Shown here: in pieces, positions 24,385-33,913 of the stretch
Layout of the letters: each line of letters begins with the position of its first letter
Numbering within the stretch: position 1 is the stretch's first letter
Assembly (NCBI GenBank): GCA_021775735.1
Contig: JAJFHG010000068.1
Coordinates: 62,001 to 126,000 of the forward strand
Length of the DNA stretch: 64,000 nt
Reading direction: 5' to 3'
DNA from: Hyphomicrobiaceae bacterium
Lineage (GTDB): Bacteria > Pseudomonadota > Alphaproteobacteria > Rhizobiales > Hyphomicrobiaceae
Notes under the pieces: model-generated
The model's database searches: none
Told to the model about the DNA's origin: nothing
What the model saw: the letters and a program-made list of their open reading frames with translations, nothing else
Position numbers and translations under genes: made by a program

Positions 24385-24544
24385 GCACGGCGTATGGATG
24401 CGCTAGGCTTTGAGGTAATGATTTGATCGAATGTTGGGGCCGTGCATGTGCATTGGCTCCCACTGCAAACGAAAACGAGACTTGCAATTGGGGCTCTTTG
24501 AATAAAGGGTCTAAAGATTAAGAAGACTGGGGACGGAGAAACTA

Positions 24545-25483
24545 ATGTCTGGATCGCACGCAAACCAACACGACTATCATCTTGTCAATCCGAGCCCTTG
24601 GCCGATTTTGGCGTCATTGGCAGCTTTGACAACGGCGTTTGGCGCCATCATCTGGATGCGCTCAATGGGCGCGTCCGCTGCTGGTTTATTTGGTGTCAAA
24701 GGCTCATGGGTGTTTGCGCTTGGCATGACTTCGCTGATCGCTTGCGCCTTTATGTGGTGGCGTGATGTCATCAAAGAAGCCCATGGTGGCGACCACACAC
24801 CTGTTGTGCAGATTCATTTGCGCTACGGCATGATTTTGTTCATTGCCTCTGAGGTGATGTTCTTTCTTGCTTGGTTCTGGGCCTACTTTGACGCGTCACT
24901 GTTTCCAAATGGCACTTATCAAGTCGACAACATCGCTGAGGCTGTTGGCATGACAACCCGTAATGAGGTGCTTGGCGGGCAATGGCCTCCTGTCCCTGTT
25001 GATGCAACATCGGCTGCGACGCCTGGTTTTTTCAAGGGTACGTTTGATCCTTGGACTATTCCATTCCTGAATACACTGATCCTGCTCACCTCAGGTGTGA
25101 CAGTGACCTATGCTCACCACGCGCTGTTGAAAGACAATCGCCGTGGCTTGATCATTGGGTTGGTTCTGACTGTCATCCTTGGTGCGGTCTTCACCGGCTT
25201 CCAGGCCTATGAATACCTCCACGCTGCCTTTAGCTATGCCGGTCATATTTATGGTTCGACCTTCTTCATGGCAACAGGATTCCACGGCGCTCACGTCATC
25301 ATCGGCACCATCTTCCTGTTGGTTTGCCTGCTGCGAGCGCTGGCTGGTCACTTCACAGCCAAGCAACACTTTGGTTTTGAGGCTGCTGCTTGGTACTGGC
25401 ACTTCGTGGACGTTGTTTGGTTGTTCCTGTTTGCTTCCATTTATGTCTGGGGCGCTGGCGCAAATGCAGGTGCTGCGCACTAA
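24545..25483 (+). CDS. ctaE: Cytochrome c oxidase subunit III
   Basis: A 312-residue, seven-helix core subunit. It contains PWPILASLAALTTAFGA at the N-terminus, EVMFFLAWFWAYF with the conserved Glu, LNTLILLTSGVTVTYAHHAL, TGFHGAHVIIGTIFLL and WYWHFVDVVWLFLFASIYVWG. It is slightly longer than most, with the extra residues in the loop near 125-155. A 160-bp spacer separates it from ctaG and a strong terminator follows at 25509-25542. Confidence 0.97.
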   Translation: MSGSHANQHDYHLVNPSPWPILASLAALTTAFGAIIWMRSMGASAAGLFGVKGSWVFALGMTSLIACAFMWWRDVIKEAHGGDHTPVVQIHLRYGMILFIASEVMFFLAWFWAYFDASLFPNGTYQVDNIAEAVGMTTRNEVLGGQWPPVPVDATSAATPGFFKGTFDPWTIPFLNTLILLTSGVTVTYAHHALLKDNRRGLIIGLVLTVILGAVFTGFQAYEYLHAAFSYAGHIYGSTFFMATGFHGAHVIIGTIFLLVCLLRALAGHFTAKQHFGFEAAAWYWHFVDVVWLFLFASIYVWGAGANAGAAH

Positions 25484-25508
25484 GCGTGCCCGAGCATGAC
25501 TTGAAATT

Positions 25509-25542
25509 AAAACGGGGCGGGCATCAGAGCCGGCCCCGTTTT
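25509..25542 (+). terminator. Rho-independent terminator after ctaE
   Basis: A perfect 10-bp stem AAAACGGGGC (25509-25518) / GCCCCGTTTT (25533-25542) lies 26 bp past the ctaE stop. The T4 end serves + strand transcripts. Some read-through into the DUF983-SURF1 genes is likely. Confidence 0.8.
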
Positions 25543-25606
25543 GCTATTGGTGCTGGAGTTTCTATTTTAAGCTTTGCGCCAGATGTAGGTGCCTGAGGAG
25601 ATGGTG

Positions 25607-25981
25607 GTGACGAAAAAAACTGAGCCAAGCACCCTGTATTCTGCGTTCATGGGCCGCTGTCCGCGTTGTGGTCAGGGGCCGCTGTTTCACCAACTTCTCA
25701 ACTTGCGCTCCGCCTGTAGTGGATGTGGTTTGGATTACAAATTTATTGATACCGGTGACGGGCCTGCCGTGTTTGTCATTTTTCTGCTTGGTGCATTGAT
25801 GATGGGAGGTGTGCTTTATGTGGAATTTGGTTTTGAACCTCCCGTCTGGGTTCATGTTGTGTTGTGGGGGCTTTTGACCCCGATCTTAGCTGTCGTTCTA
25901 TTGCGCTTCATGAAAGCACTGTTGATTGCACTGCAATACAAACACAAAGCCGAAGAAGGGCGTCTTGAAGATGGCCAATGA
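25607..25981 (+). CDS. DUF983 family protein
   Basis: A 124-residue protein with a zinc-ribbon-like head (GRCPRCGQG...LRSACSGCGLDY, two CxxC pairs) and two membrane helices (AVFVIFLLGALMMGGVLYV and VVLWGLLTPILAVVLLRF). GAGGAG ends at 25600. ATG 25601 and GTG 25604 would be too close to it, so GTG 25607 at 6 nt is preferred. DUF983 genes are regularly found beside SURF1 and ctaE, suggesting a role in oxidase biogenesis that is not established. It overlaps SURF1 by 11 bp. Confidence 0.85.
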   Translation: MTKKTEPSTLYSAFMGRCPRCGQGPLFHQLLNLRSACSGCGLDYKFIDTGDGPAVFVIFLLGALMMGGVLYVEFGFEPPVWVHVVLWGLLTPILAVVLLRFMKALLIALQYKHKAEEGRLEDGQ

Positions 25982-26732
25982 GGCGCACGGACATGGCAAT
26001 GGTGACGCGCATGCGCGGCGGCCGAATTTTTGGCCCCTAACCATTTCAACCGCAATTGTGGTTGTCATTCTTGTCTCGCTTGGTGTTTGGCAGTTGCAAC
26101 GTTTGGCCTGGAAAGAGAATTTGCTCGCAGAGATCGAAGCGCGCCAAGCCGCCCCGCCGGTGACGGTTACAGAGGTGGTGAAGCTGCAACGCGCCAATAA
26201 AGACATTCGGTATCTGCGTGTACAGGCAAAGGGCACATTTTTACATGATGAGGAGCGTTATTATTATGCGCCAGATGCGAAATTTGGCGCTGGCTTTGAT
26301 GTCTACACACCCTTTCAGTTGTCAGATGGGCAGGGCCTCATCTTGGTCAATCGTGGCTATGTTCCAGAGCCCTTGAAAGTGCCTTCAAAGCGGGCGGAGG
26401 GACACCTTGACGGCATGCAAGACGTGGTTGGTCTTATTCGTCTGCCTGGACGAAACGGGGCATTCACGCCCAACAACGATGCGGCTGAAAATCTGTGGTT
26501 CTGGCGTGACTTTGATGCCATGACCGCAGATCTCACCAGCGCTGAGTTGGGGCCAAAGTTGAGCCTCTTTTTGGATGCTGAACAGCCAGCTCCTGGGGGC
26601 TGGCCACGGGGTGGGGTGCGCAAAATAGAGATCTCTAATCGCCATTTAGGCTACGCTTGGACGTGGTTTGGGCTAGCGCTCACACTGCTTGGTGTTTATG
26701 CCGTTTTGATGTGGGGTCGCGACCAGCCATGA
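25971..26732 (+). CDS. SURF1 family cytochrome oxidase assembly protein
   Basis: A 253-residue protein involved in heme a insertion into subunit I. It has the SURF1 layout: N-terminal helix (TISTAIVVVILVSLGVWQLQRL, including the conserved GxWQLxR), a periplasmic domain with GFDVYTPFQLSDGQGLILVNRG, and a C-terminal helix (HLGYAWTWFGLALTLLGVY). ATG 25971 lies inside the end of the DUF983 gene, implying coupled translation. The upstream in-frame codon at 25926 adds residues unlike the family. Confidence 0.93.
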   Translation: MANEAHGHGNGDAHARRPNFWPLTISTAIVVVILVSLGVWQLQRLAWKENLLAEIEARQAAPPVTVTEVVKLQRANKDIRYLRVQAKGTFLHDEERYYYAPDAKFGAGFDVYTPFQLSDGQGLILVNRGYVPEPLKVPSKRAEGHLDGMQDVVGLIRLPGRNGAFTPNNDAAENLWFWRDFDAMTADLTSAELGPKLSLFLDAEQPAPGGWPRGGVRKIEISNRHLGYAWTWFGLALTLLGVYAVLMWGRDQP

Positions 26733-26892
26733 GTTCAGGCTTGGGCCGGAAATAGACGCCCGAGCGGTATGCGATTACGTTATCTTCGATAGAGAATCAC
26801 TTGCCAACAGTCGTTCTAAAAGACCCGTCAGCCACATCTGATGGAGACTGATGAGCGGATGGCCGGTGATGCCAAAGGAGTTATTTGGGCGC

Positions 26893-28293
26893 GTGAAATA
26901 TATTTCGACACGGGGGACGGCCCCTGAACTGACGTTTGATGAGGTGTTGCTGGCGGGGTTGGCGCGTGATGGCGGACTTTATCTCCCCAAAAGCTGGCCG
27001 CAATTTTCACACCAGACCATCAAATCGTTCAAAGACAAACCGTTTGCCGATGTGGCTGCTCAGATCATGGCGCCTTTTGTTGGTGACTATCTGACAGAGG
27101 CAGAGCTCAAGGTCATGTGCCAAGAGGCTTACGCCGAGTTCGGGTCCGATGCGGTGACACCGTTGGTGCCTCTTGGTGATGAGTTGTGGGCGCTGGAATT
27201 GTTTCACGGTCCTACATTGGCCTTTAAAGACGTGGCGATGCAGTTCCTGGCACGCGCGATGGATCATGTGCTTGCTAAAGTCGGACGTCGGGCAACAATC
27301 GTCGGCGCGACGTCTGGCGATACCGGCGGTGCAGCCATCGAAGCATTTCGCCATTCAAATCGCGTTGACATGGTTATTCTGTTTCCAGAGGCTCGCGTGT
27401 CAGATGTGCAGCGGCGCATGATGACCACGCCTGGGGAAGAGAACGTTCACGCGGTTGCCATTGAGGGTAATTTCGATGACTGCCAGGCGCTCGTCAAAGC
27501 GATGTTCAACGATCACGCGTTCCGCGATGATGTTCATTTGTCTGGTGTCAATTCCATCAACTGGGCGCGCATAATGGCGCAGATCACCTACTACTTTGTC
27601 GCCAGTGTTGCTCTGGGTGGTCCTGAAAAAGAGCTCTCGTTTGCTGTTCCGACCGGAAACTTTGGTGATATTTTTGCTGGCTGGGCGGCCAAGCAAATGG
27701 GCCTGCCGATCAAACAGTTGATCATCGCCTCCAATAGCAACAATATTCTGCCACGCGCGCTAGACAGTGGGCGCTATGAAATGCGTGGTGTTTCAGCGAC
27801 AAGTTCACCGTCGATGGATATCCAAATCTCCTCCAACTTTGAGCGCTATCTTTTTGAAGCTAGCGGGCGCGATGCGAATATTGTTGTCAAAGCGATGAAG
27901 GATCTCGCACGCGACGGTCAGTTTGAACTTGGCAGCTTACACGCTGGCATGAGACGGGATTTTTCTGCTTTTTGGGCGAGTGAAGATGATGTCGCCGATG
28001 CCATTAGATCTGTGAAAGCAGAAACAGATTATGTGCTCGACCCGCATACTGCTTGTGGCTATGTCGCTGCAAAACGTTGGAAAAAACAAAACGCGGCGCC
28101 CATCGTGGTTTTGGCAACGGCACACCCGGCTAAGTTTCCAGATGCGCTAGAGCAGATAACAGGTGTGCGACCAGGATTGCCGGAGCGCCTTGCATCGTTG
28201 CTTACCGATGAGGAACGCATTCCAAAGCTGCCCAATGATCTTGCTGAGGTGCAAGCGTTTATTCGCGCGCATCGGGCAGGTGCCAGCGCATGA
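26893..28293 (+). CDS. thrC: Threonine synthase
   Basis: A 466-residue PLP enzyme converting O-phosphohomoserine to threonine. Motifs are KYISTRG at the N-terminus, HGPTLAFKDVAMQFL with the PLP lysine, GATSGDTGGAAIEAF, and VPTGNFGDIFAGW. GTG 26893 is chosen because family members start at M-K-Y-x-S-T-R-G; AAGGAG ends 12 nt before it. ATG 26851 is an in-frame alternative. The 4-bp overlap with the M16 peptidase gene indicates one operon. The other threonine gene, thrB, is 8.5 kb away on the opposite strand. Confidence 0.95.
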   Translation: MKYISTRGTAPELTFDEVLLAGLARDGGLYLPKSWPQFSHQTIKSFKDKPFADVAAQIMAPFVGDYLTEAELKVMCQEAYAEFGSDAVTPLVPLGDELWALELFHGPTLAFKDVAMQFLARAMDHVLAKVGRRATIVGATSGDTGGAAIEAFRHSNRVDMVILFPEARVSDVQRRMMTTPGEENVHAVAIEGNFDDCQALVKAMFNDHAFRDDVHLSGVNSINWARIMAQITYYFVASVALGGPEKELSFAVPTGNFGDIFAGWAAKQMGLPIKQLIIASNSNNILPRALDSGRYEMRGVSATSSPSMDIQISSNFERYLFEASGRDANIVVKAMKDLARDGQFELGSLHAGMRRDFSAFWASEDDVADAIRSVKAETDYVLDPHTACGYVAAKRWKKQNAAPIVVLATAHPAKFPDALEQITGVRPGLPERLASLLTDEERIPKLPNDLAEVQAFIRAHRAGASA

Positions 28294-29576
28294 GTCTTGA
28301 GATCACAACGTTAGACAATGGCTTGCGTGTGGTGACAGACCACATGGCGCATTTGGCGACGACATCACTTGGGGTTTGGGTTGCTGCTGGTTCGCGACAT
28401 GAAAGCGAAAGCGACAATGGCATGTCGCATCTTTTGGAGCACATGGCGTTTAAAGGAACCCGCCAACGTACTGCACGCGCTATCGCAGAAGAAATCGAAG
28501 CGCTGGGTGGTGAACTCAACGCGGCCACAGGACATGAATCGACGGCGTATTATGCGCGCGTGCTGGCGGGAGATGAGGCGGCTGCCCTCGCCATTTTGGC
28601 TGATATTCTACAAGATCCCCTGTTCGCTGATGATGAGCTTCGCCGTGAACAGGAGGTGATTCTTCAAGAGATCGCCGCTACCCAGGACAGCCCCGAAGAC
28701 ATCGTCTTTGACCTGCTTCATGAGACATCCTATCCCGGCCAGGCCCTGGGACGGCCTATTTTGGGCACGCCAGCGCGGGTTCAGGGCTTTTCTTCAGCCG
28801 ATCTCAAGCGTTTTTTGGCGGCCAGTTATGGTCCCTCTCAAATGGTTGTTTCGGCAGCAGGTGGTGTCAACCATGATGCCTTGGTTCGCCACGCTGAGGC
28901 CCTATTCCAAGCGCCCAATTCGCCCTCAAAGGGTGGCTGCGTTACAGCCCGTTACGCGGGCGGTACGGTCAAATCAGACAAGCCCTTTGAGCAGTGCCAT
29001 ATCGCGATGGGATTTGAGGGGCCATCGTATCGTGACGAGGGATATTTTGCAGCGCAAGTCTTCTCCGGCATTTTTGGCGGCGGTATGTCGTCAAGGTTGT
29101 TTCAGGAAGTCCGTGAAAAGCGCGGCCTGTGTTACTCGATCTACTCCAATGTCTGGGGGTTGGAGGATACCGGAATGATCTACTTGCATACGGCGACAGC
29201 GCCAGAAGCGGCTGGCGAACTCACCAGTGTAATAGCCAGTGAGTTGGCTGCGATGTGTCAGACCCCGCCCATGTTAGCCGAGGTGGAGCGGTCCAAGGCA
29301 CAGCTTAAGGTCGGCTTACTGAGTGCGTTGGAATCTTCTGCAGCGCGTGCAGAACAAATGGCCCGTCATTTGGTTGCCTATGATCGCGTGATTTCAAAAG
29401 AAGATCTGATTGCCCGCGTGGACGCAGTATCACCACAGGACGTGTTGACATGCGCCCGCCAAACGGCTGACAGCAAAGTGACCTTTTCTGTTGTTGGTGC
29501 TGGCACATTTGGCAAACGTCTGCTTGACGATGCAAACGAACAGTTCAAACTGCATGAAACGCAGGATGGTGGGTAA
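28290..29576 (+). CDS. M16 family zinc peptidase (processing-peptidase-like)
   Basis: A 428-residue insulinase-type metallopeptidase, similar in layout to the beta subunit of mitochondrial processing peptidase. The inverted zinc motif HLLEH is in GMSHLLEHMAFKGT, and the third ligand Glu follows in the EVILQEIAATQDSPED region. The C-terminal half has the family FGGGMSSRLFQEVREKRGLCYSIYS block. No signal peptide, so it is cytoplasmic. thrC-M16-GNAT is a recurrent alphaproteobacterial cluster. Confidence 0.93.
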   Translation: MSLEITTLDNGLRVVTDHMAHLATTSLGVWVAAGSRHESESDNGMSHLLEHMAFKGTRQRTARAIAEEIEALGGELNAATGHESTAYYARVLAGDEAAALAILADILQDPLFADDELRREQEVILQEIAATQDSPEDIVFDLLHETSYPGQALGRPILGTPARVQGFSSADLKRFLAASYGPSQMVVSAAGGVNHDALVRHAEALFQAPNSPSKGGCVTARYAGGTVKSDKPFEQCHIAMGFEGPSYRDEGYFAAQVFSGIFGGGMSSRLFQEVREKRGLCYSIYSNVWGLEDTGMIYLHTATAPEAAGELTSVIASELAAMCQTPPMLAEVERSKAQLKVGLLSALESSAARAEQMARHLVAYDRVISKEDLIARVDAVSPQDVLTCARQTADSKVTFSVVGAGTFGKRLLDDANEQFKLHETQDGG

Positions 29577-30163
29577 TGGCCTTTTTGAGACCAGATCGAG
29601 CCCAACAACATACGACCGAACTCACCGGCGAAGGCATTATGCTGCGCCCGCCGCGGGTGACAGATTATGCCCCATGGGCCCAATTGCGCGCGGCAAGCCG
29701 ATTGCACCTGGCGCCATGGGAGCCAAAGTGGGTGCGCGATGAAATGACCAAACCAGCGTTTCGTCGACGCCTGAGGTTTTACGAGCGCGAAGCGCGCGAT
29801 GACCATGGCTATGCCTTTTTGATATTTTCCACAGCCAATGACATGTTGATTGGGGGGGGTACTTTGTCAAATGTCCGCCGCGGCGTTTGCCAGTCCGCGA
29901 TGCTCGGCTATTGGTTAGGGGCAGGATATGTCGGTCAGGGCTATATGACGCGTGCTGTCGGTGCTGTTTTGCCGTTTGCATTTGGGACGTTGAAGTTGCA
30001 TCGGTTGGAAGCAGCAACGCAGCCTCACAACTTACCGTCGATTGGTGTTTTGGAGCGCAGTGGCTTTCGGCTGGAGGGACGGTTGAAAAGCTATCTTAAA
30101 ATTGATGGCGCCTGGCAGGATCATCTGCTTTATGCGCGGATTGCGGAGGATGAGCGGCTCTAG
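29576..30163 (+). CDS. GNAT acetyltransferase, RimJ/RimL type
   Basis: A 195-residue N-acetyltransferase. The acetyl-CoA motif region is seen as YWLGAGYVGQGYMTRAVGAVLP, and the RimJ/L C-terminal pattern is LHRLEAATQPHNLPSIGVLERSGF with EGRLKSYLKI. Its start shares one base with the previous stop (TAATG at 29574-29578). Family members acetylate ribosomal protein N-termini or other small targets; the substrate here is unknown. Confidence 0.9.
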   Translation: MAFLRPDRAQQHTTELTGEGIMLRPPRVTDYAPWAQLRAASRLHLAPWEPKWVRDEMTKPAFRRRLRFYEREARDDHGYAFLIFSTANDMLIGGGTLSNVRRGVCQSAMLGYWLGAGYVGQGYMTRAVGAVLPFAFGTLKLHRLEAATQPHNLPSIGVLERSGFRLEGRLKSYLKIDGAWQDHLLYARIAEDERL

Positions 30164-30177
30164 GGCTGTTGCAACGG

Positions 30178-33100
30178 ATGACAGGAATTACGACACAGTG
30201 CAAAGCCGTAGGCGTGACGTCCACCGGGCGTTGGATCGTCTGTCTGTTGTTTGGCGTGCTGGTCGTTGCTTTTGCGATTGCGGCTCAAAGTGCGCCTGCG
30301 CGTGCCCTTGATGCGATTGTCATTAATCCTGATCAAGATCAAATTGAAATTACGACCCGTGGTGAACTCTATCAGGATCGTGGCGATAGTCTTCAGGTTG
30401 TGACAGCGCCAAGCGCCGGCGGCATCACTGGGCGTGTCTCGGTCAACGCCACGACGCGTGGTACCAACCCGCACTGGATTGTGTTTGCGCTTAAGAATCC
30501 ATCATCAGAACCCATTGAGCGCCTGCTGACAGCGGACCGCTATAATGTTGTTGGGTCTGGCGCGATTTGGCCGGACCTTGATGCGCAACGCATCACGGCT
30601 ATTACACCATCGATTGGCTTTGTGCCTGAGCGTATTAAGTCGGACCGTGCGGATGTCTTCCGTGTGACGCTGGAGCCGGGCCAGACCATTACATATGTGA
30701 TGGAGCTGTCATCAGATCGTTTTGCGCGCATCAATCTTTGGAAACCGTTTGAGTACGAGCTGAAGCTTAAGGACCGACAGCTCTTCAACGGAATTTTGCT
30801 CGGACTGACCGGGCTTTTGGCGATTTTCCTGACGGCAATTTTTGGCGCAAACCATAAATTGATTTTTCCTGGCGCGGCGTTGGTATGCTGGTGTGTGCTG
30901 GCGTACTTGTGCGTTGACTTTGGGTTCTTCCACAAGCTGTTTCATTTGAAGCCTGAAGACAACGCTGTTTATCGCGCTGCTGCTGAGTCGGCGATGGCAG
31001 CCAGTTTTGTGATCTTCTTGTATATCTTCTTGCGCCTTGCGTTGTGGAACAGCTTGGTGCGTATGTTGGTCAGTGTATGGATTTTATCGCAACTGGCCTT
31101 AGTGGCCTTAGCGGTGATTGATCCACGCCTTGCCGCGACGTTTGCACGACTTTCATTCGTCGTGATTGCGGCCGTCGGTGCTTTCTTCACCCTGTTCTTA
31201 GCGTTGCGCGGCCAAGATCGCGCGATGTCCTTAATCCCAACGTGGATGTTGTTCTGCGTTTGGGTGTTCAGCGCTGGCGTTCTTTTAACCGGAAAACTAT
31301 CTGGCGAAATTGCCGTCTCCGGCCTTGTCGCGTTCTTGGTTCTGATTCTCATATCGATCGGGTTTACAATCACGCAATTCGCGTTTCGTACAATTGAGCC
31401 GCAGTATGGGGCAACCCCAAATGAGATGCAGCAACGTGCGTTGGCGGTTGATGGCGCAGGTGCTGCAGTGTGGCTATGGAACGCGCGGCGCAATGAAATC
31501 AGTGTCGGTTCAACCGTTGAAGAAATTTTGGGGCTGAAGTCTGGAGAATTGTCGTCCAGCACAAAGGATTTTGTCCGTCACATCCATCCAACGGATCGTG
31601 AGCGCTTTAAGCTGACGCTGTGGACCGTGCAGGAGCGTGCAGGTGGCAAAATCCAATCAGACTTCCGCTTGCGCCATGCTGATAACAGCTACCGTTGGTT
31701 TGAATTGGAAGCAGCAAGCGTTGCCAGCAATGATCCGCGCACGCTGCGCTGCGTTGGCCTTTTGCGTGATGTGACGGAAAGCAAGCGTGCACATGAGCGC
31801 CTAGTCCATGATGCTGTCCATGACAACCTGACAAACTTGCCTAATCGCTCTCTATTTTTGGATAGATTGTCCAATACGATTTTGCGCGCTGGCAAGGATG
31901 AAAGCGTGCGCCCTGCTGTCCTGTTTATTGATCTTGATAAGTTCAAGAGTGTGAACAGTTCATTCGGTTTGTTGGTTGGCGACAGTCTGTTGCTGACAGT
32001 TGCGCGACGTTTGCAACGTCATCTGCAACCTGAAGATACGTTGGCGCGTGTCGGTGGCGACCAGTTTGCCATGATTGTGTTGGGCGAGGAAGAGGCTGAT
32101 GGACTGGCTAGTCTTGCCGAGCGATTGCGCCGTTCGTTGCGCAGCCCGATTAAGATTGCGGGTCAAGATATTGTACTTACGGGCTCAATGGGCATTGCTG
32201 TTTATGATAGCGATACGAAAAATGAGACCGAACTCCTCAAGAACGCAGAGCTTGCAATGTATCGCGCCAAGCGCGCCGGCAGCGATCATATTGAATTGTT
32301 CCGCTCTGAGATGCGTGCAGATCGCGATGATCGCGTTGAAATTGAAAGCGACATGCGCAAAGCCCTTGAAAAGAACCAATTCAAGATTCTTTACCAGCCG
32401 ATCTACACGCTTTCGACCGAAGAACTGGCAGGCTTTGAGGCACTCATACGCTGGGAACACCCCAAGTATGGCATGATGAATCCAACGCGGTTTGTGCCGA
32501 TTGCAGAAGAATCAGACCTTATCGTCAAAATTGGATCGCATGTTCTGTTGCAGGCAGCGCGGGATGCAGCGCGCTGGCATAAGGTCTTAACGACACGTGA
32601 TGACACACCTCTATTCGTGAGCGTGAACGTGTCGTCGAAACAATTGTTCCGGCAAGATTTGGTTCAGGAAATCCGCCACATCTTAGGGCAAAATCTTGTG
32701 CCACGTGGCGCGCTTAAATTGGAAGTCACAGAATCCCTCGTGATGGAAAATCCAGAGCAGGCCGTTGAGATTCTTGGCTGGCTGAAAAGCGCCGGCGCTG
32801 AACTAACGCTTGATGATTTTGGCACCGGCTATTCCTCATTGTCTTATCTGCAGCGTTTTCCATTTGATGGCATTAAGATTGATCAGAGCTTTATCAAAGA
32901 GGGCGCTCAGTCCGGCGGCACTGGGGCGGTTCTCGTGCGCTCAATGGTTGCGATGGCACATGAACTTGAATTGAGCGTTGTTGCGGAAGGCGTTGAAGAT
33001 CCTGACACCGCTGCTTTCCTGCGCTCCATCGGTAGTGAATATGCACAAGGCTTCTTTTATGGTGAGCCGATATCGCAGCGCGATGTCATTCAAATGTTGC

Positions 33101-33894
33101 GTATCATTGAGAAGTCAGAGCGCAAACGGAAGCCAGGTCGTCTGTTCAAGACACGGCGGCGTGATGCGCAAGACGGTGAACGCGAAACAACGGGTAAGCC
33201 GAACGCTGGCGTACCGCGTGACACGCAGGCAAACGAGAATGAGACGACAGGGCGTGTGGCGAAACCAACCGCTGATCGTATGGCCATGGCCAAGCGGGCT
33301 GGAAAAGGAGATAATGGTACGCAGAAAAGCGCGGCACATGTTCATCCTCAACACCGCAAAAAAGGTGTTCCAGGTCGCGAGGTGCCGCTTCAGAATGGCA
33401 CGGCGCGCCCTGCTAATGCTCCTGAGACCACGCAGCCACCACCGCTCCCGAACACAGCAGGAAATGGTGTGCTAATTTCGAGTGCACCGGGTTCGGAGCC
33501 GCCGATACAACCGCCACGCTTGCCAGCTCAAGGGCCAACGTCGCCGCGTGCGCCAGCACCACAGCAGGCCATGTCGTCGACATCAATGCCGCACAAAGCG
33601 CCGACAACCAGCCATCCTAGTTCAAGGACACAACCACCTGCCCCGCCAAAGAATGGTGGTTTGTCTCAGTTGGCGCACCAGTCGGCGTCCGCGCCAAAGT
33701 CAGCCCCTGCTCCGCAAGAGGTTCAAGATGTTGACGTACAAAGCTCCGCGGTTGACGACGTAGACTACTCCAAATTGCCACCCTCGATCGCAGATAGTCT
33801 GCGCCGTCTTGCTGGGAATTCCGCGCCAAAAACAGTGCCACCACCGTTGCCGGAGTCAGACGCCAAAGGACCATCAGGCAACCGCAAAGCCTAG
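30178..33894 (+). CDS. Membrane PAS-GGDEF-EAL protein with degenerate GGDEF and proline-rich tail
   Basis: A 1238-residue cyclic-di-GMP signalling protein. After a signal/anchor and a roughly 150-residue periplasmic domain come about seven membrane helices (about 200-405), recalling 7TMR-DISM receptors. A PAS domain with PAC motif follows (about 430-555), then a GGDEF domain whose signature reads GGDQF (residues 626-630), and a complete EAL domain (E754 in EALIRWEHP, then DDFGTGYSSLSYL, KIDQSFI, AEGVED). Cyclase activity is doubtful; phosphodiesterase activity is likely. The last 240 residues are Pro/Ala/Lys-rich and disordered. ATG 30178 is chosen over TTG 30169; neither has a strong ribosome binding site. 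Confidence 0.92.
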   Translation: MTGITTQCKAVGVTSTGRWIVCLLFGVLVVAFAIAAQSAPARALDAIVINPDQDQIEITTRGELYQDRGDSLQVVTAPSAGGITGRVSVNATTRGTNPHWIVFALKNPSSEPIERLLTADRYNVVGSGAIWPDLDAQRITAITPSIGFVPERIKSDRADVFRVTLEPGQTITYVMELSSDRFARINLWKPFEYELKLKDRQLFNGILLGLTGLLAIFLTAIFGANHKLIFPGAALVCWCVLAYLCVDFGFFHKLFHLKPEDNAVYRAAAESAMAASFVIFLYIFLRLALWNSLVRMLVSVWILSQLALVALAVIDPRLAATFARLSFVVIAAVGAFFTLFLALRGQDRAMSLIPTWMLFCVWVFSAGVLLTGKLSGEIAVSGLVAFLVLILISIGFTITQFAFRTIEPQYGATPNEMQQRALAVDGAGAAVWLWNARRNEISVGSTVEEILGLKSGELSSSTKDFVRHIHPTDRERFKLTLWTVQERAGGKIQSDFRLRHADNSYRWFELEAASVASNDPRTLRCVGLLRDVTESKRAHERLVHDAVHDNLTNLPNRSLFLDRLSNTILRAGKDESVRPAVLFIDLDKFKSVNSSFGLLVGDSLLLTVARRLQRHLQPEDTLARVGGDQFAMIVLGEEEADGLASLAERLRRSLRSPIKIAGQDIVLTGSMGIAVYDSDTKNETELLKNAELAMYRAKRAGSDHIELFRSEMRADRDDRVEIESDMRKALEKNQFKILYQPIYTLSTEELAGFEALIRWEHPKYGMMNPTRFVPIAEESDLIVKIGSHVLLQAARDAARWHKVLTTRDDTPLFVSVNVSSKQLFRQDLVQEIRHILGQNLVPRGALKLEVTESLVMENPEQAVEILGWLKSAGAELTLDDFGTGYSSLSYLQRFPFDGIKIDQSFIKEGAQSGGTGAVLVRSMVAMAHELELSVVAEGVEDPDTAAFLRSIGSEYAQGFFYGEPISQRDVIQMLRIIEKSERKRKPGRLFKTRRRDAQDGERETTGKPNAGVPRDTQANENETTGRVAKPTADRMAMAKRAGKGDNGTQKSAAHVHPQHRKKGVPGREVPLQNGTARPANAPETTQPPPLPNTAGNGVLISSAPGSEPPIQPPRLPAQGPTSPRAPAPQQAMSSTSMPHKAPTTSHPSSRTQPPAPPKNGGLSQLAHQSASAPKSAPAPQEVQDVDVQSSAVDDVDYSKLPPSIADSLRRLAGNSAPKTVPPPLPESDAKGPSGNRKA

Positions 33895-33913
33895 GCTTTG
33901 AAACGCGCTGGCG

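Noticed and set aside
33885-33900. 16-bp palindrome CAAAGCCTAGGCTTTG containing the EAL gene stop
   Set aside because: Short 6-bp stem without T-run; probably a weak terminator or chance, not listed as a feature.
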